Positions 8,905 through 19,564 of a stretch of DNA of 64,000 bases are shown here, in pieces. The stretch comes from Belliella baltica DSM 15883 (GTDB taxonomy: Bacteria; Bacteroidota; Bacteroidia; Cytophagales; Cyclobacteriaceae): contig NC_018010.1 of NCBI RefSeq assembly GCF_000265405.1, forward strand, positions 930,001 through 994,000, given 5' to 3'. Positions within the stretch are counted from its first letter, which is position 1. Each line of letters starts with the position of its first letter. Both the position numbers and the translations under genes were made by a program. The notes below the pieces were generated by a model, which saw only the letters and a list, made by a program, of their open reading frames with translations, made no database searches and was not told the origin of the DNA.

Positions 8905-9264
8905 ATGGAAATCAACGGAAAAATTGTTCAGGTAATGGCTGAGCAAAGCGGAAATGGTAGAAATGGTGTTTGGAGAAAAAAAGATTACATTCTTGAGACA
9001 GAAGGAAATTACCCTAAAAAAGTAGCTTTGGCAGTTTGGGGTGATAAAATTGACCAATTCAATCTTCAGCAAGGCGACCAAGTGAGCGCTGGAATTGAAA
9101 TAGAAAGTAGAGAATACAATGGAAAGTGGTACACAGATGTAAAAGTTTGGAAAGTAGACAAGCAAGGTGGGGCTGAAGCTAACCGACAGTCACAAAACAC
9201 CTCTGCAGCAATGCCTGATGTAACTTCATTTTCAAGTGATGAAGGGGATGTGTTGCCATTCTAA
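8905..9264 (+). CDS. DUF3127 domain protein (OB-fold-like, small)
   Basis: The 119-residue protein opens with MEINGKIVQVMAEQ and contains WRKKDYILET, KVALAVWGDKI and YNGKWYTDVKVWKV, the three conserved blocks of DUF3127. The domain resembles single-strand-binding OB folds by length and strand pattern (inference), but no DNA-binding activity can be shown from sequence. The C-terminal 30 residues are low complexity and end in an acidic DEGDVLPF tail, as in SSB proteins, where such a tail recruits partners. Single gene with its own terminator. Confidence 0.85.
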   Translation: MEINGKIVQVMAEQSGNGRNGVWRKKDYILETEGNYPKKVALAVWGDKIDQFNLQQGDQVSAGIEIESREYNGKWYTDVKVWKVDKQGGAEANRQSQNTSAAMPDVTSFSSDEGDVLPF

Positions 9265-9274
9265 CCTATTAATC

Positions 9275-9319
9275 AATGATCATTTCAGCTTTCTAGGAAG
9301 GTGAAATGATCATTTTAAA
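9275..9319 (+). terminator. Hairpin terminator after the DUF3127 gene
   Basis: AATGATCATTTCA (9275-9287) pairs perfectly with TGAAATGATCATT (9302-9314) around a 14-base loop and is followed by an A/T-rich stretch. The T-run is imperfect, so it may be a weak terminator or mRNA-stabilising hairpin. Confidence 0.6.
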
Positions 9320-9357
9320 TTTTTAAATGATTCATAAAATTATAAGTGTTTTTTACC

Positions 9358-9813
9358 ATGTGGGATGATTTTGATGATAACGACTTTAATGAAGAGGATG
9401 CGGAAGAGTTTCGAAATGAACGAGACAAAATGAAAAACCATCCCCTTCGATCCAAATCATTAGAGATTTTTGAACTAACGCATGCATTAGTCGGCTCTCT
9501 CGATGAAGCAAGGAGAGAGCTTTATGGCACACTGATGATGGAAAGTGCGGGTTTGTTGGGAGCTAAATTTTCTGCAGCGCACGGAGTTGATGACTACATT
9601 TTAAAAATGGAGAATGCGGTGATCATGAAAGTTCATGCAAGAAGTTTGGGGAGTATGACCTATCAATTGGCTTTGGAGGGTACACATGCGGAAGAGCATT
9701 TGCAATTACTCCGAGATGCGATTGTTGAATTTAAAGAACTCTTTAGAGAATGGGTAAAGGGCTTTGATTCTTCTGACCGCTATGATGATGGTTGGGGATT
9801 ATTTTTGGATTAA
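9358..9813 (+). CDS. Conserved hypothetical acidic helical protein
   Basis: The ATG at 9358 gives 151 residues; a GTG at 9346 is less likely. The N-terminus is very acidic (WDDFDDNDFNEEDAEEFRNE), followed by an all-helical body with no membrane segment or signal. I do not recognise a family. It ends one base before the stop of the convergent small membrane gene, so the two genes share no room for a terminator. Function unknown. Confidence 0.7.
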   Translation: MWDDFDDNDFNEEDAEEFRNERDKMKNHPLRSKSLEIFELTHALVGSLDEARRELYGTLMMESAGLLGAKFSAAHGVDDYILKMENAVIMKVHARSLGSMTYQLALEGTHAEEHLQLLRDAIVEFKELFREWVKGFDSSDRYDDGWGLFLD

Positions 9814-9814
9814 T

Positions 9815-9964
9815 TTATTGCATGTTTTCACCAAACTTAAAGCCCATAAAAAGTCCAGCTATAATCATTGCCAATGTAATTCCTCCAAGAAGAAGTAAAA
9901 TGCCCAAAGGCATCTCCCAATCTTCTTTTCCGATTTTGAATTTGATGATTTTATTGAAATCCAT
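9815..9964 (-). CDS. Small single-pass membrane protein (49 aa)
   Basis: Reading the minus strand from the ATG at 9964 gives 49 codons to a TAA at 9817-9815. The product has a charged N-terminus (KFKIGKEDWEM), one hydrophobic helix from LGILLLLGG through AMIIAGLF, and a short tail. Such proteins are easily missed by gene finders. Codon use and the clear N-in charge pattern support it as real. It is convergent with the hypothetical gene at 9358-9813, the two stops being one base apart. Role unknown. Confidence 0.65.
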   Translation of the reverse strand: MDFNKIIKFKIGKEDWEMPLGILLLLGGITLAMIIAGLFMGFKFGENMQ

Positions 9965-10043
9965 GTTGTTTTTGATGATTATCCGCAATGACAACAGTAT
10001 GCATATTTTTCAGAAATGACCGTTATTAGTTATTAGTCGATTA

Positions 10044-10096
10044 GTTATCAGTGCATCAAGTGGTTTAAAATACAACACTTTTTTGGCTACTGGTTT
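10044..10096. repeat. Dispersed intergenic repeat, copy B
   Basis: Second copy of the repeat at 7577-7623, sharing GTTATCAGTGCATCAA, TGGTTTAAA and following T-rich sequence. It lies just downstream of purE, which is on the minus strand. Confidence 0.5.
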
Positions 10097-10124
10097 GATA
10101 GATTATGTGATAATAAAGTAATAA

Positions 10125-10640
10125 CTAATCCTCAAGGCTTTCTTTCCAACCTTTAAGTTCAAGCTCTCTGGCAGAATCTTCGACTTTTTGTTTGAGATCT
10201 TTCTTGAAGTTGTCCATATTTTCAGCAACTTTTGGATCAAAAGCTCCAATCATTGATGCTGCTAAAATTCCTGCATTTTTCCCACCATTTAGAGCAACAG
10301 TTGCCACGGGGATTCCTGCTGGCATTTGGAGAATGGATAAGATACTATCCCATCCATCGATAGAATTTGAGGAGAGTATTGGTACACCTATTACGGGCAG
10401 CGATGTCAACGAAGCTACCATTCCAGGCAAATGTGCTGCACCTCCAGCACCTGCGATGATGACTTTGAGGCCTCTTTTTCTAGCTGATTCGGCATAATCA
10501 ATCATTCTTTGTGGGGTACGATGTGCTGAGACTACAGTCAATTCGTAAGTTACTCCCAATTCTTCAAGGGCCTTGGCTGCTTCTGACATAATTGGAAGGT
10601 CAGACTTACTACCCATGATGATTCCTACTTGCTTGGTCAT
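10125..10640 (-). CDS. purE: N5-carboxyaminoimidazole ribonucleotide mutase
   Basis: The 171-residue protein has the class I PurE signatures: MGSKSDLPIM at the N-terminus, SAHRTPQRM near residue 40 and AGGAAHLPGM near 68. It converts N5-CAIR to CAIR in purine synthesis. The ATG is 3 bases after the purK stop, so purK-purE form an operon and the pair provides the ATP-dependent two-step route. Length fits the family. Confidence 0.96.
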   Translation of the reverse strand: MTKQVGIIMGSKSDLPIMSEAAKALEELGVTYELTVVSAHRTPQRMIDYAESARKRGLKVIIAGAGGAAHLPGMVASLTSLPVIGVPILSSNSIDGWDSILSILQMPAGIPVATVALNGGKNAGILAASMIGAFDPKVAENMDNFKKDLKQKVEDSARELELKGWKESLED

Positions 10641-10643
10641 TAT

Positions 10644-11783
10644 TTATGCTTTTATTTTAATCAATTCTTTAATTTTTTTTGCTTTTGATTTTAAGACATC
10701 AAGGTCTTCATTTAACAAGGTCACATGTCCCATTTTTCTAAAAGGCTTTGTGATTTTTTTCCCGTAAAGGTGAACATAGACCCCTTTTTCCTTCATGGCC
10801 TCATCTAAACCTTCTACTAAAGCATCTCCAGTATATCCTTCTTCGCCAAGTAGATTCACCATAGCTGCAGGCATTCTCAAATCAGGATTACCCAAAGGCA
10901 TATTCATCACCGCTCTTAGATGCTGCTCAAACTGTGAAGTGAAATTGGCTTCGATAGTATGATGTCCACTATTATGAGGTCTTGGGGCAATTTCATTGAC
11001 GAGGATTTCTCCATCTTTAGTCACAAAAAGTTCGACCGCTAGAATTCCAATCAAATCCAATGCTTCTATAACTTCAATGGCCACATTTTTTGCCTTTTTC
11101 TCAATTTCAAGACTTACATTGGCTGGCGCAAATAAAAACTCAACCAAATTAGCAGTAGGATGAAAAGCACACTCAACTGATGGGTAAGCGACTAAGTCCC
11201 CTCTTTTATTTCTAGATACAATTACTGCTAGCTCCTTATCGAAATCTATTAATTTCTCCAACAAACTTGGCGCTTCAAAAGCATTTTCTAAGTCATCAGC
11301 TGACCTCAATATTTGAACACCTCGGCCATCATAGCCTTCTTTCCCTAATTTATTTACAGCTGGAAGAAAATCTAAATTTGAAATAACATCATCTTTATTT
11401 TCCGTCAGAATAAAGTCCGCAGTAGGTATGTTATTGTCTTTGTAGAATTGCTTTTGTTCTCTTTTGTCTTGAATCAATTTAATCAATTGGGGCTGTGGAT
11501 AGACTTCTTTGCCTTCTTCGACTAATTTCTCCAATGCATCTGTATTCACATTTTCTATTTCAATTGTGATAACATCGCAGTTTTGACCAAATTCATAGAC
11601 AGTATCATAATCTGTCAAAGATCCACGCATGAATTTATGGGCAATAGCCTTGCAAGGTGCGTTGGGATCAGGATCCAAAATATGGATATCAATATTATAA
11701 TTTATGGCTGATTGGATAAGCATTCTACCTAGTTGACCACCACCAAGTATCCCTAGAGTCTTTTGTTGATAATTTTGTTGCAC
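10644..11783 (-). CDS. purK: 5-(carboxyamino)imidazole ribonucleotide synthase
   Basis: The 379-residue ATP-grasp protein starts with LGILGGGQLGRML, the PurK pre-ATP-grasp loop, and has the metal/ATP segment ELFVTKDGEILVNEIAPRPHNSGH. It carboxylates AIR with bicarbonate and ATP. The start is GTG at 11783: the next in-frame ATG lies inside the nucleotide-binding loop and an in-frame stop lies seven codons upstream, so no other start is possible. Operon with purE downstream. Confidence 0.95.
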   Translation of the reverse strand: MQQNYQQKTLGILGGGQLGRMLIQSAINYNIDIHILDPDPNAPCKAIAHKFMRGSLTDYDTVYEFGQNCDVITIEIENVNTDALEKLVEEGKEVYPQPQLIKLIQDKREQKQFYKDNNIPTADFILTENKDDVISNLDFLPAVNKLGKEGYDGRGVQILRSADDLENAFEAPSLLEKLIDFDKELAVIVSRNKRGDLVAYPSVECAFHPTANLVEFLFAPANVSLEIEKKAKNVAIEVIEALDLIGILAVELFVTKDGEILVNEIAPRPHNSGHHTIEANFTSQFEQHLRAVMNMPLGNPDLRMPAAMVNLLGEEGYTGDALVEGLDEAMKEKGVYVHLYGKKITKPFRKMGHVTLLNEDLDVLKSKAKKIKELIKIKA

Positions 11784-14321
<2,538 letters not shown>

Positions 14322-14342
14322 TCCAATAATCAAATAAATTTG

Positions 14343-14374
14343 AAAGGTGATCTGAAGACAGGTCACCTTTTTTT
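14343..14374 (+). terminator. katG terminator
   Basis: AAAGGTGA (14343-14350) pairs with TCACCTTT (14363-14370), followed by a T-tract. Confidence 0.85.
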
Positions 14375-14432
14375 CTTTTGCAGAATTAGAACATGTCCTA
14401 AAACCATTTTCTTATTGTGAGGTTTCTGATCT

Positions 14433-14828
14433 ATGGAAAAATACGCATTAATAGATCAATCAAAGAGACCTATAATTCAAGTTACTTTTACAGGAGAGAC
14501 AAGTACAGATGAGAATTTTTTGAATTATCTAAAAAAACTTAAAGCTTGCTATTCGGATAAATAAAAGCTTGTGATAATTTTTGATGCATCGAAAGCTAGT
14601 TTACCCTCATTGAAGCATCAAAAAATGCAAGCTGATTGGCTTAAAGAAAATAAAAACTTGATGGAAGACTATTGTTGCGGAACAGCTTATGTGATTTCAA
14701 ATTTGGCCATTAGGGCTATTCTAAAAATGATTTTTTCAATCCAAAAACAACCTGTTCCCTACAAAATTTTTGAAAAACAAGAAGACGCAGTAGCTTGGAG
14801 CACAGAACAACTCAAAGGAAAAGCATAA
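14433..14828 (+). pseudogene. STAS/SEC14-like small protein gene broken by an in-frame TAA
   Basis: From the ATG at 14433 the frame runs 43 codons, meets TAA at 14562-14564, and continues in the same frame for 88 codons to the stop ending at 14828. The second part (LVIIFDASKASL, then KQEDAVAWSTEQLK) and the first (MEKYALIDQSKRPIIQVTFTGE) together look like one 131-residue protein of the STAS-like family seen in Bacteroidota. Because only one base change is needed, it is either a recent pseudogene or a sequencing error. A GTG at 14571 could start a shortened 85-residue product, but this would lack the first strands. Confidence 0.7.
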
Positions 14829-14831
14829 AAC

Positions 14832-14854
14832 AAAAAAGCTCCAAAAAGGAGCTT
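14832..14854 (-). terminator. Terminator for the small membrane gene
   Basis: AAGCTCC/GGAGCTT with a five-base loop; on the minus strand it is followed by six T. It may also stop plus-strand readthrough weakly. Confidence 0.7.
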
Positions 14855-14876
14855 CTTGATATTGATGAATTTTAGA

Positions 14877-15029
14877 TCAGATCCGTTGTCCACCGATCAA
14901 TCTAAGTATAACTGATATGACTGCAAGGACTAAAAGAATGTGAATTAGTCCACCAACGCTATAGACGAAGAATCCTAAGATCCACCCGATAATCAAAATA
15001 ACTGCGATTAAATATAATAAAGAATTCAT
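14877..15029 (-). CDS. Lmo0937-type small membrane protein (50 aa)
   Basis: The minus-strand ATG at 15029 starts a 50-codon frame ending with TGA at 14879-14877. The product begins MNSLLYLIAVILIIGWILGF and ends ILRLIGGQRI, with two hydrophobic helices separated by YSVGGLIH. This matches the Lmo0937/DUF5670 family of short membrane proteins, which are often stress-induced; the molecular role is unknown. Its own terminator follows. Confidence 0.8.
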   Translation of the reverse strand: MNSLLYLIAVILIIGWILGFFVYSVGGLIHILLVLAVISVILRLIGGQRI

Positions 15030-15089
15030 AGTAAGATGGTTTAGTAATTAATTGATTTACATAACCTTAATCAAGTACTATGCCAGCAA

Positions 15090-16856
15090 CTAATTTTCAT
15101 TAAATCTGATCCCCATCAGTTCCATCAACTTATGTGCATTGAAACTTGGGCAAGGCCCATCTTTTATCGTGTAATCAAAATGAATTTCTTGATCGGTGAT
15201 TTCGCTATGAAAACTTTTGTTTACTAGGTAATTCAATTTCGTTTCTAGCTCACTCAACTCTATATCATGGGTAGAAATGATTCCTTTTCCTCCCGCCGAA
15301 TAGAGTTGATGGATTAGCGCTTCACTACCCATAATCCTATCCTTGGTGTTGGTTCCTTTTAGGATTTCATCTAATAAAAAGAAAACCCTCACACCCGACT
15401 CAGCTGTATCAAGTAAAAGCTTTATTCTGGCCAATTCTGCATAAAAAGAGCTGACACTTTCCCCCAAATTATCGGAGTTTCGCATACTTGTAAAGAGTTG
15501 AAAACTCCCCATTTCGAAAGATTTCGCAAAAGGGCTAAGTCCAAGGTTGGCCAAAACCATATTGATCCCCAAAGTTCGCATGAAAGTGGTTTTACCAGAC
15601 ATATTCGCTCCAGTCAAAAGTACAATATGATTGGAGTCCTTCATCTTAAAATCATTTCCTATGGCAATTTGCGGGTGTAATAAGGGGTGGCAAAGGTTTT
15701 CCACGCGGATTTCTTCCCTATCAAGCCAATTGACTTTACAGCTGAGGTTTTCTTCATTGGAAAAAGATGATAGAGAAACCAATACTTGCCACTCTTCAAA
15801 ACTTTTTTCCCATTGACTGAGGTATTTTCCGTTTTTATCTTTCCATAAAATCAATCTCCACCAAAGAAATAAGTCTGTCCAAAAGAGTAGATTAAAAATT
15901 AGATACATCAGATTTAGTCTATTTTGTATCATAAAAGTCTTCTGCTCCAAAGATTTCAAAATCTTGGGAGCTTCTATATCTTCGTTTTTAAAAGCCTGCT
16001 GAAGTTCTTTCAAATGCGTGTTTTTGAACTGTTCTTTAACTAAAAGAGAAGACCAAAAAGCAAATGTCTTAATGTCTCCTTGATTAGGCATCAGCATAGC
16101 CGCCTCTTGAAGCGGCTTGAAAACAGTTGCAAGAAATACTCCTCCTAAAAGAATCCAAAGTCCAATCCACCCAAATGGCATTCCAAAATATACCGTACCA
16201 ATCAGCATAGCCAAGCCCCCAAGGGGTCCAAGAATCATGGGAATAAAAAGCCAGGATTTCCATGTCAAATCTGTGCCGATCCAGTCATAAAAAGCTTCTT
16301 TTGACTTTTCCTTTTTTATAAATGCACGACCCAAAGCTTCGAAACTCTGCAAAAATGTATCTTTCTTTGCGAGCTCCTCAATGCTTTTACTTTCCATTTG
16401 AGCCTTTTTGGGGTTAAAGCTGCTTTTCATCTTGGCGACAAGCTTTTCTCTCCCTCCCTTATTGACCGTATGATTGATTAGCTGATAAAGTGAGTGCTCT
16501 CCAAATAGATCTAGGTCATTTGCAAATGGATGGCTTTTCTCTTGAAATTCTGTTCCCGGATTGAAACTACTCAGCTTTCTTTCCTTTCTCAGAAGCCTTT
16601 CCTCATTCATTTTGATCAGCTCTTTGAGATAGGCTTCCTTATCTTTTTGCTTGTTGAATTCAATGATGAAATAAACAAAAAGACCAACTAATACAGGTAA
16701 TAAAATCAAAAGTAATCTTATCTCACTCAGCCCCACGATTCCAACAGCCATGATTCCGAAAAACAAAAAAAGCCTTATAATCGAAAGACCGGCAGCTTTT
16801 TTCTTGGTATTGCTAAGTGTTATTTCTAATTTATTAAAGTCTATTTGATCAATCAT
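15090..16856 (-). CDS. MutS-family ATPase with membrane segments
   Basis: The 588-residue protein has two hydrophobic helices near the N-terminus (residues about 25-65) and two more around 200-245, then a MutS domain V ATPase: Walker A TGANMSGKTTFMRT near residue 405, the signature SMRNSDNLGESVSSFYAE, Walker B VFFLLDEILKGTN and ISTHD. No mismatch-recognition domain I and no Smr domain are present. This is the MutS-related membrane ATPase common in Bacteroidota, not MutS or MutS2 proper. Substrate is unknown. Divergent from purM with 105 bases between the starts. Confidence 0.85.
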   Translation of the reverse strand: MIDQIDFNKLEITLSNTKKKAAGLSIIRLFLFFGIMAVGIVGLSEIRLLLILLPVLVGLFVYFIIEFNKQKDKEAYLKELIKMNEERLLRKERKLSSFNPGTEFQEKSHPFANDLDLFGEHSLYQLINHTVNKGGREKLVAKMKSSFNPKKAQMESKSIEELAKKDTFLQSFEALGRAFIKKEKSKEAFYDWIGTDLTWKSWLFIPMILGPLGGLAMLIGTVYFGMPFGWIGLWILLGGVFLATVFKPLQEAAMLMPNQGDIKTFAFWSSLLVKEQFKNTHLKELQQAFKNEDIEAPKILKSLEQKTFMIQNRLNLMYLIFNLLFWTDLFLWWRLILWKDKNGKYLSQWEKSFEEWQVLVSLSSFSNEENLSCKVNWLDREEIRVENLCHPLLHPQIAIGNDFKMKDSNHIVLLTGANMSGKTTFMRTLGINMVLANLGLSPFAKSFEMGSFQLFTSMRNSDNLGESVSSFYAELARIKLLLDTAESGVRVFFLLDEILKGTNTKDRIMGSEALIHQLYSAGGKGIISTHDIELSELETKLNYLVNKSFHSEITDQEIHFDYTIKDGPCPSFNAHKLMELMGIRFNEN

Positions 16857-16923
16857 GCTACAAAATTAGTCTTTATAAATGATTTCAACAGTTGACAAAC
16901 CAATATCTCTTGGAATTAATCCT

Positions 16924-16931
16924 TAACTTTG
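16924..16931 (+). promoter_or_regulatory. Candidate -7 element for purM
   Basis: TAACTTTG matches TAnnTTTG and lies 31 bases before the purM ATG. No TTTG at the ideal spacing is seen. Confidence 0.35.
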
Positions 16932-16961
16932 TCTTCCATATAACCAACCCATCAATCCCCC

Positions 16962-18125
16962 ATGAACGAAAGGTATATGCAGCGTGGTGTTTCTGCTTCT
17001 AAAGAGGATGTTCACCAAGCAATTTCTAAGTTGGATAAAGGACTTTTTCCCAAAGCATTTTGTAAAATCGTAGAAGATACTCTTGGAAATGACCCCGAGT
17101 ATTGCAACATCATGCATGCAGATGGAGCAGGGACAAAGTCAGCTTTAGCCTATATGTATTGGAAAGAAACGGGGGATTTGAGTGTATGGAAAGGTATTGC
17201 TCAGGATGCCATCATCATGAATACAGATGATTTGCTCTGCGTGGGTGCAATCAATAATATTCTGGTATCATCTACTATTGGTCGAAATAAAAACCTTGTA
17301 CCTGGAGAGGTCATCTCAGCATTGATTGAAGGCACGGAGGAGGTTTTACAAATGCTTCGAGAAAATGGGGTCAATGTAGTTTTGACTGGAGGAGAGACTG
17401 CAGATGTCGGAGATTTGGTAAGAACGATCATTGTGGATAGTACTGTTACATGCAGAATACGCCGTGATGAAGTGATATCAAATGACAAAATCAAAGCAGG
17501 TGATGTAGTCGTAGGGCTTTCATCATTTGGGCAAGCGACATACGAAGATTTTTATAATGGCGGAATGGGTAGCAACGGCTTGACCTCAGCACGTCATGAT
17601 GTTTTTTCTAAAGTACTCAAAACAAAATTTCCTGAAAGCTTCGATCCTGCTGTTCCTGAGAGTTTGGTTTATTCTGGAAAATATGGATTAACCGATCCAG
17701 CGCCGGGTACTCCTGTGGATATTGGAAAATTAGTCCTTTCTCCTACGCGAACGTATGCGCCGATTATGGTGGATGTATTGAAATATCTCAGACCTAAGAT
17801 TAGTGGAATCGTACATTGCAGTGGAGGTGCACAGACCAAAGTGCTTCATTTTGTAGATAACGTACATGTGATCAAAGACAACCTGTTTGAAACTCCACCT
17901 TTATTTAAAATTATTCAGGAAGAGAGCGGTACTGATTGGAAGGAAATGTACAAGGTTTTCAACATGGGTCATAGAATGGAAATCTACCTCGAAGAGAGAT
18001 CTGCTGAAGAGATAATTGATATTGCAGAAGGATTTGGTGTAGAGGCAAAAATTATCGGAAGGGTATTGCCACATGAAGGTAAGAAAGTCACCATTCAAGG
18101 TGCTCATGGTACTTTTGAATACTAG
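16962..18125 (+). CDS. purM: Phosphoribosylformylglycinamidine cyclo-ligase (AIR synthase)
   Basis: The 387-residue protein has MHADGAGTKSALAY, AQDAIIMNTDDLLCVGA and LTGGETADVGDL, the PurM ATP/substrate-binding motifs. It makes AIR from FGAM with ATP in purine synthesis. The protein is slightly longer than E. coli PurM (345), as is usual in Bacteroidota. It is separate from purE/purK. The ceramidase-like gene begins 48 bases downstream. Confidence 0.93.
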   Translation: MNERYMQRGVSASKEDVHQAISKLDKGLFPKAFCKIVEDTLGNDPEYCNIMHADGAGTKSALAYMYWKETGDLSVWKGIAQDAIIMNTDDLLCVGAINNILVSSTIGRNKNLVPGEVISALIEGTEEVLQMLRENGVNVVLTGGETADVGDLVRTIIVDSTVTCRIRRDEVISNDKIKAGDVVVGLSSFGQATYEDFYNGGMGSNGLTSARHDVFSKVLKTKFPESFDPAVPESLVYSGKYGLTDPAPGTPVDIGKLVLSPTRTYAPIMVDVLKYLRPKISGIVHCSGGAQTKVLHFVDNVHVIKDNLFETPPLFKIIQEESGTDWKEMYKVFNMGHRMEIYLEERSAEEIIDIAEGFGVEAKIIGRVLPHEGKKVTIQGAHGTFEY

Positions 18126-18173
18126 AAATGTTGTTGAAAGGCTTCTTGAAAAATACACTTATCAATTAAAATT

Positions 18174-19505
18174 ATGCTTCAAAAAGTCCTTTCTACATTT
18201 TTCCTCGTGCTTTTTATACTTTCCTTGATTGGGGTTTTGTTGACAAAATCTATTGATAGATCTGATTATAAAACAAAAGACTATTATCTCCAAACCATTT
18301 CAGATCTTGAAAATCTCGAGCCCAACTTTTCAGAAGGGGAATTTTGGCAGGTGGGTTGGTCAAAAGTCAACGCGACTCCTGAGCAACCTGCAAACCTCGT
18401 AGGTTACGCACCACGTGGAAAATATGAATTTGTTCTAGATAGCAGTTTTGTGAGGGTTTTGGTTGTTGGAAACGGAGTTCAAAACATTGCGATTTTGAAT
18501 TACGAGTTGCTGATCGTTCACCCCTATTTAGCGGATAGAATAAAAACGAGTATAAAAAATCAAGGCTTTCCAATTGATTTTACTTACTTCACTGCTACGC
18601 ATACTCACAGCGGAATTGGAGGGTATATCCCAGGATTGATGGGCAAAGTTGCTTTTGGTGGATATGATGAATCTATAGTGAAGATGCTTGAGCAAAAAAC
18701 ACTCGAAGGACTGGAATCAGCTTTGGCAAGTCAAGACACTGCTTTTATCAATTATCAGATTTCTCAAACAGATACTTTGGTATACAATCGATTCATCAAA
18801 GGAGGACCGATTGATCCATTTATTCGACAGTTGACTTTTCAGAAAAATTCAGGTGAGCGTGCTGCATTTTTAACATACAGCGCCCATCCGACTACTTTGG
18901 CGGTAAAGTTCATGGGTTTATCGGGTGATTACCCACACTATTTGATGGAGAAATTAGAAGATAAAATGTATGATTTTGCTTTGTTTGCCGCTGGTGCAGT
19001 AGGAAGTCAGGGGCCTGCTCGAACAGGGAATCAACCAGAGCATGTGGAAGCTTTTGCTGAGGCAGTTTATCGGCAAAGCATAAAAAATGTGAAGCAAATC
19101 AGCCCAATAGCAAAAGAGAAAATAGCATTTACAAAGCTCCCAGTAGCTCTTCGAGAAGCGCATTATAAATTGGGAAAAAATGTACGGTTGAGCCCATGGA
19201 TTTTTGAAACAGCATTTGGTAATAGCGATGCACATATTGATGCACTTCTTTTAGGAAACACTCTGCTTTTGAGTTCAAGTGGGGAAATGTCAGGAGTCTT
19301 TATGAAAGATTGGGAAGCCTTAGCAAAAAGTCGTGGGCTAAATTTGATGTTGACTACTTTCAATGGGGGTTACATTGGATACATAACTCCTGATGAGTAT
19401 TATGATTACGATTACCACGAAGTTCGAGGAATGAATTGGTATGGGCCATACAATGGAGCTTATTTTGATGAATTAATCAATGGATTGATTTTGAAAAGCT
19501 GGTGA
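18174..19505 (+). CDS. Neutral/alkaline non-lysosomal ceramidase-like protein
   Basis: The 443-residue protein has an N-terminal membrane anchor or signal (residues 5-25, LSTFFLVLFILSLIGVLL). The body carries YAPRGKYE near residue 80 and the zinc-site motif TATHTHSGIGGY near residue 140, matching the N-terminal catalytic domain of neutral/alkaline ceramidases. The typical C-terminal immunoglobulin-like domain is absent, which is common for the Bacteroidota group. It probably hydrolyses an amide-linked lipid or related substrate outside the cytoplasm; Bacteroidota contain sphingolipids and sulfonolipids, which would be natural substrates (inference). Confidence 0.8.
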   Translation: MLQKVLSTFFLVLFILSLIGVLLTKSIDRSDYKTKDYYLQTISDLENLEPNFSEGEFWQVGWSKVNATPEQPANLVGYAPRGKYEFVLDSSFVRVLVVGNGVQNIAILNYELLIVHPYLADRIKTSIKNQGFPIDFTYFTATHTHSGIGGYIPGLMGKVAFGGYDESIVKMLEQKTLEGLESALASQDTAFINYQISQTDTLVYNRFIKGGPIDPFIRQLTFQKNSGERAAFLTYSAHPTTLAVKFMGLSGDYPHYLMEKLEDKMYDFALFAAGAVGSQGPARTGNQPEHVEAFAEAVYRQSIKNVKQISPIAKEKIAFTKLPVALREAHYKLGKNVRLSPWIFETAFGNSDAHIDALLLGNTLLLSSSGEMSGVFMKDWEALAKSRGLNLMLTTFNGGYIGYITPDEYYDYDYHEVRGMNWYGPYNGAYFDELINGLILKSW

Positions 19506-19527
19506 TATTTTAGCTCAATTTCGGCTC

Positions 19528-19561
19528 AAAAAAAGGAGTTTCAATTTCTTGAAACCCCTTT
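19528..19561 (-). terminator. hflX terminator
   Basis: A 13-bp stem with one mismatch (AAAGGAGTTTCAA/TTGAAACCCCTTT) and four-base loop, followed by seven T on the minus strand, three bases after the hflX stop. Confidence 0.8.
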
Positions 19562-19564
19562 GAT

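Noticed and set aside
14562..14571. Programmed readthrough or selenocysteine at the TAA
   Set aside because: TAA is not the selenocysteine codon, and no recoding structure or slippery sequence follows.
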